This document shows positions 11,632-50,400 of a stretch of 64,000 bases of DNA, piece by piece. Source of the stretch: Limanda limanda. Taxonomy: Eukaryota > Chordata > Actinopteri > Pleuronectiformes > Pleuronectidae. Position numbers and translations under genes: made by a program. Under the pieces are notes generated by a model. That model was not told the DNA's origin and searched no databases. It was given only the letters and a program-made list of their open reading frames with translations. Position 1 is the stretch's first letter. Each line of letters starts with the position of its first letter. The stretch is from the NCBI RefSeq assembly GCF_963576545.1, contig NC_083638.1:5174659-5238658 (forward strand), written 5' to 3'.

Positions 11632-14600
11632 TCAATAATCAACAGGAGGCAGCGTCACCATCTTGGTGAACTCTTCATAATTCACTGTCCCGTTCGACTT
11701 GACGTTGGCTTCTTTGAAGAGGTCGTCCACTAAAAACACAAAACACACACAAGAACACAGAGCAGTGTTTCTTAAGTGACCGGGAGAAAACTGATCAAAA
11801 CTCCAGTAAAAAGCTTATTTGTTAGAAAGTGTCCCCTACAAAAAGATTAAGATGAGGAGATTATATAGATCTGAGGTAATTATCTTCTTACAGCCGCAGC
11901 TTACAGTCAAAGAGAGGAAGACAGAAGACCAAGTGGTAAGAAATAGAGAAATGTCCATAAGTTACGACTTTCACTACAGACAGGTGAAGTGTAATACCTG
12001 ACTTTTATTAGTTTTATCACAGTAGTTACGTTGAAGTGTTTAAAACAGTGATGAAATATTGAGGTATTTTTACGTTTTATTTGTTCCTCATATTATATTT
12101 CTTCTGCACTCAGTTTATATGAGAACTTTAATTGTTCAGCTATTTTGGAGATTATGATTTTAAATACAATGAAAAATCAGTGTACTTTGAATAAAACAGC
12201 ATATTAAGTAATATTAACTTGCTACAACAGTTTAATCTCAATTAACACTCAATAACATGATACCCAGCATATGTTGATCTCAACTGTGTCTTTACTGAGG
12301 CTCAAATTTGACCAATGTGTAAAGAGACAATTTGGCCCTAAATCCACCTTTACTCATGAGGATGAATTATCTTTATGCTTGAAATGTTACAACTAAAGTT
12401 TCACATTCACAAAAATATCGGAACATTTGTATGAGATAGTAGATGAATGTAGAATGACTCAAAAATGAAACACAGCGACTTCACAAATCAAAAAAACGAG
12501 CAACGTAATAGAGTAATTTAATTCGAGCCAGCGAAGATCTCCTGAATATTCAGATTTACAACAGTGAGCTCATCCTCAGCTGCTTCCAGTTGATACAGTT
12601 TCTGCAGTTGAGAGCTCCACAGTGCAGCTGTCTGAGTGGCGTCAATACTCGACGTGATGGAAGAGTCTCCGCTGGGAAGCAGCCGAGCCTGGTTTGAATC
12701 TAAACTGCTTGATGTGCACAGCGGCAGGCAGCACCACTCAGAGCTAAGTCTGTACGTTGCTTTGAGCCCAGAAACCCAATGAATATCTGAGGTTGGGGCT
12801 TTGAAATCCAAAAGCCATCGAAATCAATCCCACAGATTTAACCGGAGACGAGCGTCTCTGCAGGAAACCGTCAAGACGACTGTTGTCATCACTTCACTGT
12901 CAACAGGAAAACCTAAGCCACTGTCTCCCCTTCAATCACAGTTTGAAAAACGCATGTAAGAAAACCTGTAAGTGCAAATCAGAGACTGTATGTAAAGACG
13001 GATGACATAACAGGCCTCCATGGAGCTGAGATGCCTCCATCACCCCCTGGTGGCTGGCTGCAGTAACGCTCATTAATGGTCCAAACCAAAAATACATTTC
13101 AGAGATTTTCTATCTTTTTAGGCAGCTCTTATCACACGGATTTGCTTCTTATTAAATCGAATTTAGACTCGTGCATGTCAGCTGCTCCTCCCCAGACTGG
13201 CTCTGAATGAAGTCATCGGCACAAGGTGACAGCGTCCTTATGTGGGATTTAAAAACATTTAGTATATATTTAATGTATCAGATCAGATTTCTTGCCAAAC
13301 GTATATATACCACTCTCATAAATATTCTTCAGCCAACAGCTGTCTGCGTAAAGACTGATAACAGGTGGAAACTAAACCTGAACAAGGGAGATTGGGACAA
13401 AAGAACCCATCACGCTGCTGAAAACAACGATTTGTCACTGCACGAATTAAACAGACAAGAACATTTTTAGAGCCGTTGGTGTGTGAAATGTGTCTCTTGA
13501 GATAAGTGATCTGTCTGCAGCTTCATACAGATGAGATGAGAGTGGTGCTATTAACCTTCTTGGATGATCAGACAAAATAATTAGTCGTCCCAAGCTGTGG
13601 CAGTTTTGGCCACAGCTTGTAATCTCCATAACTCATTCTACTCCAAATATCACGATTATATATACATATTGTTAGGGCTGGGCAAGTTAACTCGTTTTAA
13701 TCGAGTTAACTCAAGTGATGAGTTAACTCGATTGTTTATCCGCCAATTATTTTCTTTTTTCCTGTTCTCCAGCAGTCAGCAACAGACTTTCACAAAATAA
13801 AAGCCTGACTTTCACAATAAATAATCAAACCTGAGTGAATGCGAGATAAAATAATTAATCGAGTTAACTCATCACTTGAGTTAACTCGAGTTAACTCGAT
13901 TGAAACGAGTTAACTTGCCCAGCCCTACATATTATATATGCATATTATTTACCACAGCCTTACGACACTGAAAAAATCAAGTCTGTCCACACGGAGACAA
14001 ACCTGAAGATACAAACTGCAGGAGCAAATTAATTTACTTCCTGAAAGTAAAGGTGATGAGAAACTGACCAGGAGAGGAGCTATTATATTATACTATAAGC
14101 AGGCAGGTCACAGCACAGCTATACAGAAGCACTGGTAAATCGTGGTTGATTTAGGGAAGTGCTGTGAAATCCAAGAGATGCTGAGGCCGACCCTCACTGG
14201 ACTGCTTTCCTAAATCTCATGAATATACAGTAGGACCTTCCCATCGAGTTTTTGTGAACAATGTAAGACTCAGACTACTTTTAAGCTACGGGTCAGCACT
14301 TCACCGTTACAGTTTCATATTAAATCCAGTGATGAAAATAAACAAACACTCCAAACGCTTAGAGACGGGCGTGTAACTCTGACCCCTGCATCCATGTGCT
14401 CACTGTGGATTATATAACAATGTATGAAAAGCCCTTTTATTGATCGAACTGGATGTTTTTTGTTGTAGCTCAAGTGTCAACACAGCAACTCATTCACTGT
14501 GAGAAGAAAAAAACACATTGTGCAGAGTTTCCAGTTTCCCTTTCTCCTCAGATTCAGTTGTGACCTTACCTTCTTTGTCCGTGAGCTTCTCTCCCAAGAT

Positions 14601-16195
14601 GGTGAGCTTTGCCCGCAGCTCCGACGCCTGGATGTATCCTTTCTTCTGCTTGTCCGTCATCCTCAAGGCCTCCAGGATCTCTGACTTGGGGTCCTCCTGT
14701 TGCATCTGTCTGTGCATCATCGTCAGGAAGGAAGAGAAGTCCAGCTCACCGGACTTTGCTAAACAGGAATCGAACACAAAACTTTGACGGAAGAAACGAT
14801 GCAAAAGTTGACAAGAATCGCATTAATGCAGCACTAAACTCAGATGAGGCTCAGTGGAGCTCAAACCTCCGACAAAGCCCAACAATCCTCTTAAATTCAA
14901 ACAAGCTGCAACAGATTTCACACGCGCGTGGATATTAAATATGACTAAATGTGACAGATTCCCTGGAGGTCGTAAACGCCCTATTTTGTAATGTTAAAGA
15001 AAATTTGAGAAATGTAGAAAAGTGGGAATTGTCAGCTCATACCAGATGTAATAAAAGTCACAGGGACGTATTTTCAGTCATTTCAGACTTTTTAAATTAT
15101 CTTCAACTTGTAAAACCGAGTACAAGGTCAACTCGAGGATAGAAAGACTGGAATCATCTCATCAATTTGAGAAAGAAAAGGTGTTTTTTTGACTCAACTC
15201 TTTAATGTTGATCTGAAGGTTTTTCCTTTTTCCCTGTTTAAGGAATGGTATATTTCATAGACATTTCAAGGGTCTGAGGCTACAGCATGTCACCAGGATT
15301 TAATTTTAGATTTTTTTTAATCCATAAAAGCCTTGAAAACATCTTTAATTTAAAGTTTTACACATGTTCATATATTATTAAAAACATTCAACTAAAACAA
15401 TCCATTTTCTATAAGCAACCCAGGCGGTGTGGTGGTAGAGGTAAGTCTGCTTCCCCCCCACAGTCCAGGACTCCGCCTCTCACTGTCAACTGGGATCGAT
15501 ATGGGCGGATGGAAATAAGCAACACTGACAGGGATCATACTCCCAGATAATTAAATAAAGTTAAGTAAAAACCTGTCTGTACAAACTCTCACAACCTTTA
15601 CAGACAAAGTAGATCTATTGTGTGTTGTTCTTTACCAATTTTGTGAACTTGCAGGTGCCTTTCAATTTCACTGAATGTGGGACTTGTGCCGAGGCAGCGC
15701 ATAACTGTGATGAGCTCTTTGGCATCGATCTTGCCCTTCTGCTTCTTGTCGTACAGGGAGAAGCACTCCTTGAATTCTGGGAAATAATAAAGTTATGGAT
15801 GTTTTTCAGTGAGGTCATCTGTCACAGAATCACAGGTTAATCCACTGTGTTGGTTTTACTTCACAGGAACTAATGAGACTGAACAAGGTCAGACTTTCCA
15901 AATGAGTTTCCAAAACCGTTTTTTATTTAATTTAAATAAAATAAAATAGAAATGGACTATAGATATGAAAAGAGTAGATTAACAGATAGTACAATTTAAA
16001 CATTAACTCATAATAGATGTTAAACAACTTGTGGTGCTGTGGAATACGCTTACCGTTGATTTGTACCGGTGTGAAGAACTTCGCCTGCAACGTGAAAAAA
16101 GTATTGCATCACTTGTACAAAGGAAATATCAGTCACATAAGAAAATACATGAAATATAAAGTATCTCTGTGGAGGGAATGTCTTGCTCTCACCAT
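11632..16195 (-). CDS. calml4: calmodulin-like protein 4, complete, five exons
   Basis: Coding exons on the minus strand are 16195-16193, 16084-16054, 15776-15636, 14758-14570 and 11729-11632, all with GT-AG borders. They total 462 nt, giving 153 residues. The start codon is the last three bases of exon 1, an intron position also known from calmodulin genes. The product matches vertebrate CALML4 along its whole length ([10 protein letters not shown] at the start, MVTLPPVDY at the end). It has four EF-hand units, but the loops lack key calcium ligands: loop 1 [12 protein letters not shown], loop 2 [12 protein letters not shown], loop 3 [12 protein letters not shown], loop 4 [12 protein letters not shown]. 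In mammals CALML4 is a light chain of myosin-7b in the complex linking brush-border microvilli, which fits a non-calcium structural role. It lies beside cln6 as in human 15q23. Intron 4 carries a hAT-like MITE. Confidence 0.95.
13591..13619. repeat. perfect 11 bp hairpin
   Basis: CAAGCTGTGGC at 13591-13601 pairs with GCCACAGCTTG at 13609-13619 across a 7-base loop. It lies in calml4 intron 4, some 50 bases from the hAT-like MITE. Confidence 0.6.
13673..13927. mobile_element. hAT-like MITE with nested GTTAACTCGA repeats
   Basis: The 255 bp element starts TAGGGCTGGGCAAGTTAACT and ends with its reverse complement. Flanks CATATTGT (13665-13672) and CATATTAT (13928-13935) differ at one of eight bases, as expected of an aged hAT target duplication. 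Both arms carry repeated GAGTTAACTC palindromes and AAGTGATGAGTT or its complement. No coding sequence. It sits in calml4 intron 4. Confidence 0.8.
14846..15020 (-). repeat. dispersed repeat family A, copy in calml4 intron 3
   Basis: Shows CTCAGTGGAGCTCAAACCTC, CGACAAAGCCCAACAATCCT, AAACAAGCTGCAACAGATTT and AATGTTAAAGAAAATTTG in the same order as the 8150 copy. Confidence 0.5.
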
Positions 16196-17183
16196 TTCTG
16201 CGGTTCCTTGGTTTCTGTTCAGGAAGCAGAGTGTTGACCGGAGCCTCCGTCACCTGTTCCTCCGCCTCTGTCTAAAGTCCACCTCCTGAAAGCCTCCACG
16301 TAATTTAATTAGCGTTGCTGTGGAAACGCTGATATGAGATACTCAGCGCTGCATTGTCCTTTCTCTTTTAACCCCTCCAATAAAACCCATAAATTATTCA
16401 CCAGCCACGGTGTGATACTACGGTCACATAATAAAAGGAAGCAGTTTGTAGCCACATACACTGAATAGATCTAATATCAGTTAACCAATATGATTAAAGA
16501 CAATTGATATGAAGCACGTTCACAAATCTGGTAGAATGTCAGTTCTCATGTTTAATCAAGATTCATTACAGGACTGTACCGGTATTTTTGCATAATTTTT
16601 TGTACATTTGTTTTCACATTTTTACGTAATATTTATTTTGTGATAAAAAATGTATAAAAGGTAAAAAAAGGTCACATGCGTATTTGATGATCTGTGTTTC
16701 TACTAGTTGGGATCTGACCAAATACTCAAAGAGCCGCAGGCTGGACAAGGGCCTGAGGCGACGCCTATTCACTTTCATGAATAAAAGTAAAGTAGGTGTT
16801 GACCAGTAAACTGTCAAAACATCCTGCGATTCCCAAACAGCCAAAAAACAATAAAGTACAATCTTCTCTTGCTTACAGATAGAAATGAGCCCTGACTTCA
16901 TTTGTACATGGTGTAAACACTTCATGGTATAAATACACAGTAGTATTTTGGACCTGTGATAAACAAGCACCGACAGTACAAACCTCAGCAGGACTGTACA
17001 TACATCACTCAGACCTGATATACACCCCTGTCGTCTCTGAATGTAGCAACACTTAAACAGGGTGTTTTCTTTAGAAAGTGGGACTATACTCTAAAAATTA
17101 ACCATTTCTTTTATTTGTAACTAAATAGCTCAGATTAGCCTTGAGCATGTTAGCATCCCAACTCTGTTTGTACACCTTCAATT

Positions 17184-17520
17184 AAAGGTTCAGTGTGTAG
17201 GTTTTAGTGATATCTAGTGGTGAAGTGTCATGTAACAGCTGAATACCCCTCACCTCACACTGAAATGAAAGAGAACCTGTGAGAGCCTTCAATTGTCATA
17301 AAAACTTGAGGTCAAGTCTAGGCTAGTGTATAAAACATGGCAGCCTTCGTAGAGATGACCCGCTCCCGATGTAAATATAAAGTATTTAAATATAAAAGGC
17401 CCCCGTTCTAGTGTAAAGAAAAACATTCATACAATCCAGATGAAACACACGAGTGTACAAATCCCAAGGATCATTTTATATTCAATTTCTGCCAATAGAT
17501 CCCTTTCACCTTACTCTTAC
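17184..17520 (+). mobile_element. non-autonomous element, family B, copy 1
   Basis: Begins at TTAAAGGTTCAGTGTGTAGG and includes ATATCTAGTGGTGAAG, ACCCCTCACCTC, AGAGAACCTGTG and ACATGGCAGCC. It ends near AATAGATCCCTTTCACCTTA with a degenerate inverted terminus. The reverse complement of the same sequence occurs at 44545-44760. No open reading frame. Confidence 0.55.
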
Positions 17521-17559
17521 ACATTCCCAGTGGGGCTAATTTAAAACACTTCATGTGAT

Positions 17560-18010
<451 letters not shown>

Positions 18011-18344
18011 CCTGAGTTATGACATGTATCATAGTCCAGGTTGATCAGAAGTGATCGCATCTGCAAAGTGAGACCGAGTTTTCACCGAGCATCACGGTGT
18101 GAACCTGTTAAAGTCTGTGTATCAGGTGCTGCTGCCTGCAGGAGGGAACCGGTCTCCTCTGACGCTGGTGCACATCAATAATCCTCACGAGTCGAGTGCA
18201 GCCACCGTCACAGGAAATCTGTCTGAAGAACCAAGAGATGCATCAGGCGAGTCAAACACACATAAGCAGCATGTGACGTCACAGCATTGAGAAATCGTTT
18301 TCTTTCACACAGACGGCAGCACAGACCTCAGGTGCAGGTGCAGG

Positions 18345-25709
<7,365 letters not shown>

Positions 25710-25746
25710 GTTGTGGATCGTTTCTTCTCTGGGTTCGAATAAAGAT

Positions 25747-25773
25747 TCATGCAGCTCCTCTACTTTCCTCCAT
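25747..25773 (-). other. upstream ORF in cln6 leader
   Basis: ATG at 25773 opens an eight-codon frame (MEESRGAA) that ends in TGA at 25747, 37 bases before the chosen cln6 start. It is out of frame with cln6 and could dampen translation if the transcript begins upstream of it. Confidence 0.45.
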
Positions 25774-25777
25774 GTTT

Positions 25778-25833
25778 CCTTCTTCTTCCTCTTCTTCTTC
25801 TTCCTCTTCTTCTTCTTCTTTCTGACAGCAAAA
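25778..25833. repeat. (CTT)n-rich microsatellite in cln6 leader
   Basis: Interrupted TTC/TTCC repeat; on the minus strand it is a GAA-rich stretch that would encode lysines and arginines in the frame continuous with cln6. Confidence 0.85.
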
Positions 25834-26246
25834 AACACAACCCCTCTTCACTTCCTGCTTCCTGGTCCCCGCCCCATTCGCCCAGTCCAGGGGGCGTGGT
25901 TTCAACCGAGTTTCTTCTTTGTAGGCCAAAAAGTTAAACTCACAGTAAATAGTTTAAAAAGGTTTATATATTCGTACACAAATTATATAATACAAATATG
26001 GTGGAGAAGGCGGAACGATAATATACTGATAACTTGTAAACATCTCCTGATATATATATTAATACATTTTAGAAAGTGTTATTCGTGATGATGGATTTTT
26101 TTATGCACTTTGTAAATGTGTTTTTTTTACTGAAATAAAAATAAAGATTATAATTGTTATAATTAAGAGTATTATTTGCAAAAAATAGCAAGAATAAAAT
26201 AATCCAGGCCCTGCAATGTCAAAATAATTGTATGTTCGTTCATTTA

Positions 26247-26258
26247 CCAGCAGATGGC
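26247..26258 (+). promoter_or_regulatory. CTCF core-motif match between cln6 and the receptor gene
   Basis: CCAGCAGATGGC fits CCASYAGRKGGC at every position. An identical 13-mer (CCAGCAGATGGCG) occurs in the same orientation at 47197, on the other side of the receptor gene. Confidence 0.35.
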
Positions 26259-26438
26259 GCCGTTTTTTCACTTTTCTTTTACCATAGTTTTATAAAAGAT
26301 TGAAGCTCAGTCTCAGAGTTTCTGTCAAACTTTTCCAGATTCTCTGTGCAACCTTTGAAACTCCGTTTTAAATATAAGTAATAAAGAAATATTCAGTTTG
26401 TAACCTTTGTCAAAATTGCATGATATTATGCTTTATAT

Positions 26439-26540
26439 CAGTGGTCACCAACCTTTTCGAGCTCAAGATCACTTTTTAAATCCAAACGTAATCAGAGATC
26501 TACCACCCTGATATCTTCCAAGAAACCCACTCAGGAGGGT
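26439..26540. mobile_element. solo hAT-type terminus
   Basis: CAGTGGTCACCAACCTTTTC followed by GAGCTCAAGATC is a frequent fish hAT terminus. I could not find the opposite inverted end downstream, so this is probably a truncated copy with an uncertain right limit. Confidence 0.35.
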
Positions 26541-27749
26541 CATATTTAATATTTTTTGCTATTTGTGTTGAAAGCTGAATGTACAAGAAATAAATATTCA
26601 CAAAGAAAGGCAGTTACGCAATTTGATAATTCAAATCATATTAAAATGAATATAAATTCGTATTTACAATGCAAAATATGTAGCTTCTCAGTTTCACATC
26701 ATGTTCTGCAGAGGAGCTGCTACTGCAGCCAAATGTTTTTACATAAAGGCTTTGATTTGAATATGGCTCCAACTATGATTATTGCCTTGTGTCCCTTGTC
26801 CTCAAATAAATACCAGTACTAGTATGAAGCCGTGCATCTTCTGCTTTTGCAAATATTTCACCATAAAAAAACTTTTTAAACAAGGGAATGGATTAAATTT
26901 ACAGAAACGCTGGAGTGCTTTTATTTTGAAAAGACATACAGAAAGTGTTGCAACCATTTGTTTGTGCCATAAATTCATCAGATAAACTTTTAAACTCAGA
27001 TGAAAGATAATTTTTTCGGTTTATTCTGCTGTGAACCACAATGTTTATCTGTCTATGACACAAATGTATTTACAACACTTTCTAACCCGTTTCAGAGTGA
27101 AAGCACTCCAGCGTTTCACTTTCGGGAATCCACTCATTTGTTCCAACGGGGCTTTGATTGATTATCGACAGACATTCTCAAGTCATGCACACAGAGGGCC
27201 CAACCTTCACTGGTTTACAAGACACTTAAAGGTCCAGTTGCACTTACATTGTATTTAACTTTAGTATAAACGTTCACATACTTATACAACTTGCCATTAA
27301 ACATAATATCCCGCCCGTCTCTCCAAAGCTTGGCAAACAAAATCTGCTCACAACAAAGTTCCCTTCCTGACGCACAACTCAAGTTTTTCATCATCATCTT
27401 AGAGCCAAAAGAAAATTACATTGACAGTATTAAATGTCCAAAGAGAACATCATTCATTAATATTTGGCTGCAAAAACAGAAAGGGACATAAAAGTCATGT
27501 ATTTGTAGCCGTAATACATGGAGATGAAATTTACATTTATACATGATATTTTGCTTCTGTGGAGGATTTTATTTTCAGGTTCATTATCAATGAGAGAGTT
27601 TCAATCTCAGTGTCTGTCAAACAGCAGCCACAGGAGGAGTTATTTGATGCACACACACACACACACTCAAACACACTCAAACACACACACACTCTCTGGG
27701 TGAACTGAGGAATCCGTGTGCTCTCCTCTCACTCCTCGCTCGGCTCATC

Positions 27750-45514
<17,765 letters not shown>

Positions 45515-46090
45515 GAGTCTCCTTTGAAAACACAGTAGATGCCTGATTGGAAGTAAGAATTGAAACCAACCACAACTGGCACAGACGATCATTTTGTAAA
45601 CTCATGGGGAAGATATTTGGATTCAATCACGTTGTACACGACCAAACATTTAACCAAATTAAGGGCATGGCGGAAAAAGTAGCTTTTGCCTTTTATACAA
45701 CAATATACACATATGAATATATACAAGTTAACATTGACTTAAAAACATTTATACTGCCGATCATGGTGGGAGTAAAGTAGTTTGCTGACTGACAGAGAAT
45801 GCAACTGTGGTTTGTTATGGGATGTTACCCGTGTATTCGTCATAATGTGTCTATACTACGATACTAAAATATATTCCATGTATGAAATGTAACAGATACA
45901 ATATCCTGCATTGAAATAAATCAGTTGTTGCACATGAATACTACAAATTATTGATTATCACCATAAGCATAACCACAAACCTGAGTTCAACCATCCTTCT
46001 ATGACAGATGTTTCTTCCTTTTGGTGATATTAAAAAAAATGTATATGTAAAAAAATGTTTTTGTAAACAGCTGCACTGTGATATTAAACA

Positions 46091-46096
46091 AATAAA
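46091..46096 (+). other. candidate polyadenylation signal for the receptor gene
   Basis: AATAAA 577 bases after the stop codon, followed by TTTTTATTTTGATGGG. An earlier AATAAA at 45915-45920 is an alternative. Confidence 0.4.
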
Positions 46097-46290
46097 TGTA
46101 TCCTTTTTATTTTGATGGGACAGCTTTTTAAGTGTTTTATTCTTCATCTTCTGTTCGTCTTCCCATGTCGGAAGTAAAACCTATTCTTCCAGGCTGCCTT
46201 TTGTAAGTATTATTAAATGCCATCTGTATTTCCCTCTATTACAAAACTGCCATCTAGTGACTAAACCTAGCACACACACCCAATTACACC

Positions 46291-47080
<790 letters not shown>

Positions 47081-47196
47081 CCTTGATTAAGAGGTCAGGG
47101 GTCAGAATACATTACATCATCCTAATACAAAATGGAACAAATGAACGTGAACTACTGCTTGAAAGTAACAATTATACTCTTGATTCCGACTCCATT

Positions 47197-47208
47197 CCAG
47201 CAGATGGC
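47197..47208 (+). promoter_or_regulatory. CTCF core-motif match upstream of trip4
   Basis: CCAGCAGATGGC fits the CTCF core consensus and repeats the match at 26247. The overlapping AGATGGCGG also resembles a YY1 site, common near housekeeping promoters. It lies 224 bases before the trip4 start codon. Confidence 0.35.
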
Positions 47209-47431
47209 GGTAATTCATGTATAAGCTGGTTTGTCAACTGCCAATAAAACTAAAAGAAGAATGTGGTCGGAACCTTTGTTCCGCAGCTTTTGTTCCCCGG
47301 ATGGAATTCCGTGGTGCCACTCGTTACTGTGCGGCGTTGTTATTCCTCCGACTGGAAACTCGCTGACGTCCACATCGTTGTGTGAACTTCTGGATCGAAC
47401 TCTTGAGTTTGACGTCTTTTCAAAGTGAAAC

Positions 47432-50400
47432 ATGTCGGACCAGCTGCTGCGGTGGATCCTGGACCAGTTACACCACGTGTTCGGACTGGAGGCGTGTGAC
47501 GACATCGTCCAGTAAGAAACATTGAAGCTGCGAAACACCGGCTGACGATGCTAAAGCTAATGATGCTAAAGCTAACTTTAGCTGTGACGTGTTTGAATAA
47601 GAGTGATAAAATGGTTAAAATTGTACATCTGTGGGTTGAGTGCTTTGTTTTCCTCTGATACAGCTAAAGAAGTTTGGTTTCACAGCAGCAAGTCAACAGT
47701 CTGACACGTTTATCATCTGATTTCTGCCTGAACTACCATTAAATTATCATTTTCAAGGTGACACATTTGTCATATCGAGCTTTTGGGGCCGACTACAGTA
47801 TCTTTAATAGTTTAGAACATTCTTACACAATCAATTATTTAATTATGAATCAAAACAGATAAGTCACACAGACGTAAAGAGGAATTAAATAGTGCTGATA
47901 AGGATTCTGAATGATTTACCCTCGAACATCATTATCAATATCATTATGAATATTGTTTAAATAAATGGGATCAACCCCGTGATATTCAACAGATATATAC
48001 ACTTCAAACTCAGACAAAATTACAAGTGACTACACAATATTATTGTGGTTAAGTATCCAAAAAATACACAATTTGAATAGGCTAAGTTATTGCTAATTTT
48101 CTCGGTATGTGTTATTACATATTAATTGGTTTTTAAATATCTCTTTAATTGTCTTATTTCATTGTTGTATGCGTAGTTTGTTTATCATATTTAATTATAT
48201 TCCGTATTTTATCTTATCAATCAAATCATCTTTTCTCTATACAGCTTATATTCACTAATCACAATTTGTGATATAAGAAAATGTCAGATAAAGATGAAGG
48301 AGGAAGCAATGTATGTTAGAATATGTGAGAAGACATATTGTATATCAAGCTGTCTTGTTTTAATCATAGTCCATGATCCATGATCCACTATTATTGTTCT
48401 GTCATCTATTACAAAGTTTGTTTTGGTGCAACAGCTTCCCTGCAAAAGTCTTTCCCCACATGATTATACTTGTATCACTTCTGTGAAGCTAGAATCTAGA
48501 AGAGCTTGAATCTATAAATGCTTATTATGCCGCTCTGCTGTCCAGATACATCCTCTCCATTGAATCGGCTGAGGAGATTGAGGAGTATGTGGGAGACCTC
48601 CTCCAGGGCACGGATGGGGACAAAAGGATGTTTATAGACGAGCTCCTCTGCAGATGGAGGAGGACTCAAAGATATGCAGCAGATCCTGGGAGTCTTTATC
48701 TTCCTGCGGAATCTTTCTCATCAGGTAAACAATTAAAATTCCTATTAATGCCACACACACAATACACTGAGATATCAGCTTTTCTCTCAGGTCTGCTATC
48801 CTCCTTTTTTGTGAAGGTAATTTTCTCTACTTTCTTAGATTCACTAGACCCGACCAGAGATTCCCAGAAGAAGTCTAAACGTAAAGGCCGTAACAAACAG
48901 GAAGTGATGACTGCGAGCCCATCGGAGCCTGAGCCCGAAACTGTCAAAACCCCCATCGATCTGATGAGGGTGAGTAAACATTTGTTCTCCTATCACTTAT
49001 TTCATGAAGGTCATTTGTAGATGATCCATTTCATTTGTGTTGTCTTGCTTATTCTTGCCCTGTGTTCCAACTTGGATTTTCTCCTCTCTCAGGCTCAAGA
49101 AAGCAGCAGCACCTCTTCAACAAAGAAGAAAAATAAGTATGTCAATCTCTATGCTAAAGACGGACAGGACAGGCTCGAAGTCTTACTCCCTGGTCGACAT
49201 GCTTGTGATTGCCTTGCTCAAAAGCATCCGCTCATCAACAACTGCATCAGCTGCGGTCGCATCGCGTGTCAGCAAGAGGGCTCGGGACCCTGCCTCTTCT
49301 GTGGAAGCTTGGTATGTAAATGCACAATCTGACAGTTCTTAGTTCTTGTTTAGTTATAATTACTCAGTGTTTTTTGTTCTTTTTCTTCATGTTGTCCAGG
49401 TCTGCACCAGAGAGGAGCAGGAGATTCTGCAGCGAGACTCCAACAAAAGCCAGAAGCTGAGAAAGAAGCTGATGGGAGGTGAGTGTCATAACTGGGCAGA
49501 ATTATTAAATACAAGAAATTAATGAAGTCATGATTTGGATTGATGCTATAAATGTTCTTTATTATGGTGACAGACGTTGGAGAAAGAGATTATCTTCCAC
49601 ACCAAGAGGCCAAGATGAAGGCCGGTCTGGAGAAGGCTGTTCAGCACAAAGACAAACTGCTGGACTATGACAAGAACAGGTATCAAAAACCACACAGTCA
49701 AGATGAGTGATCCGTTTAATTTAATGATAATATTTATTACATACTCTTTGCTTCCTGTCCCCTCCAACCCCAGTGTCCGGAGAACACAAGTCCTGGACGA
49801 TGAGTCGGATTACTTTGCGACCGAATCCAATCAGTGGTTGTCGCCCGGCGAGCGTGACAAGCTGAGGAGGAAGGAGGAGGAGCTTAGAGAAATGCGCCAC
49901 GCCTCTCGCAAGGACAGGAAGATCACACTGGACTTTGCTGGTAGACAAGTGGTTGATGAAGGAAACAACCTCAACGAGTACTACAGCAAGTAAGATCCTC
50001 TGACGCCACTTGAATCAAGGCTGCAGGATCACGTTGTTTTGTCATGTGATAAAAACCTTCTTCTTTTGAAATGTTTTGTAACGTACAGGTTGGACGAGAC
50101 CCTCAAGGCTATGAGCAATGACTCCAAATCACAGATGAGCTCGGGAAGACAAGGTGGAATCCAAAACCTCAGAGAGCTGGTCAACCCCAACATAATGCAG
50201 GCTGCACCAGAGGTGGGTCCTTACTGAGATACACTCGGCCCAGCAATACTGCCCCCTTGTGGTGCATCTTCAGCACTGCATATTCCCATGTTCTGGCTTT
50301 AAACTGGTCATTTGTACCATTATCAAACTTAATTGACATTTTACAATCAAAATTAGTAAAAAAACGAGTTTAATTTACACTGAAAGTGATGGGTATGGCT

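Larger units (their letters stand above)
25710..27749. other. shared upstream region of cln6 (minus) and the alpha-7-like receptor (plus)
   Basis: About 2.0 kb lie between the two divergent start codons. The cln6 side is GC-richer (for example GGGGGCGTGGTTTCAACC near 25890), then the DNA becomes AT-rich. It holds a CTCF core match at 26247-26258 and a hAT-type terminus (CAGTGGTCACCAACCTTTTC at 26439) with no visible partner. I see no additional exon. Confidence 0.6.

Noticed and set aside
47081..47431. A defined trip4 core promoter
   Set aside because: No TATA box or clear initiator; beyond the YY1/CTCF-like motif nothing fixes the start site.
47215..47538. 107-residue minus-strand frame over the trip4 promoter and exon 1
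   Set aside because: Shadow of trip4 exon 1 and its leader; no homology.
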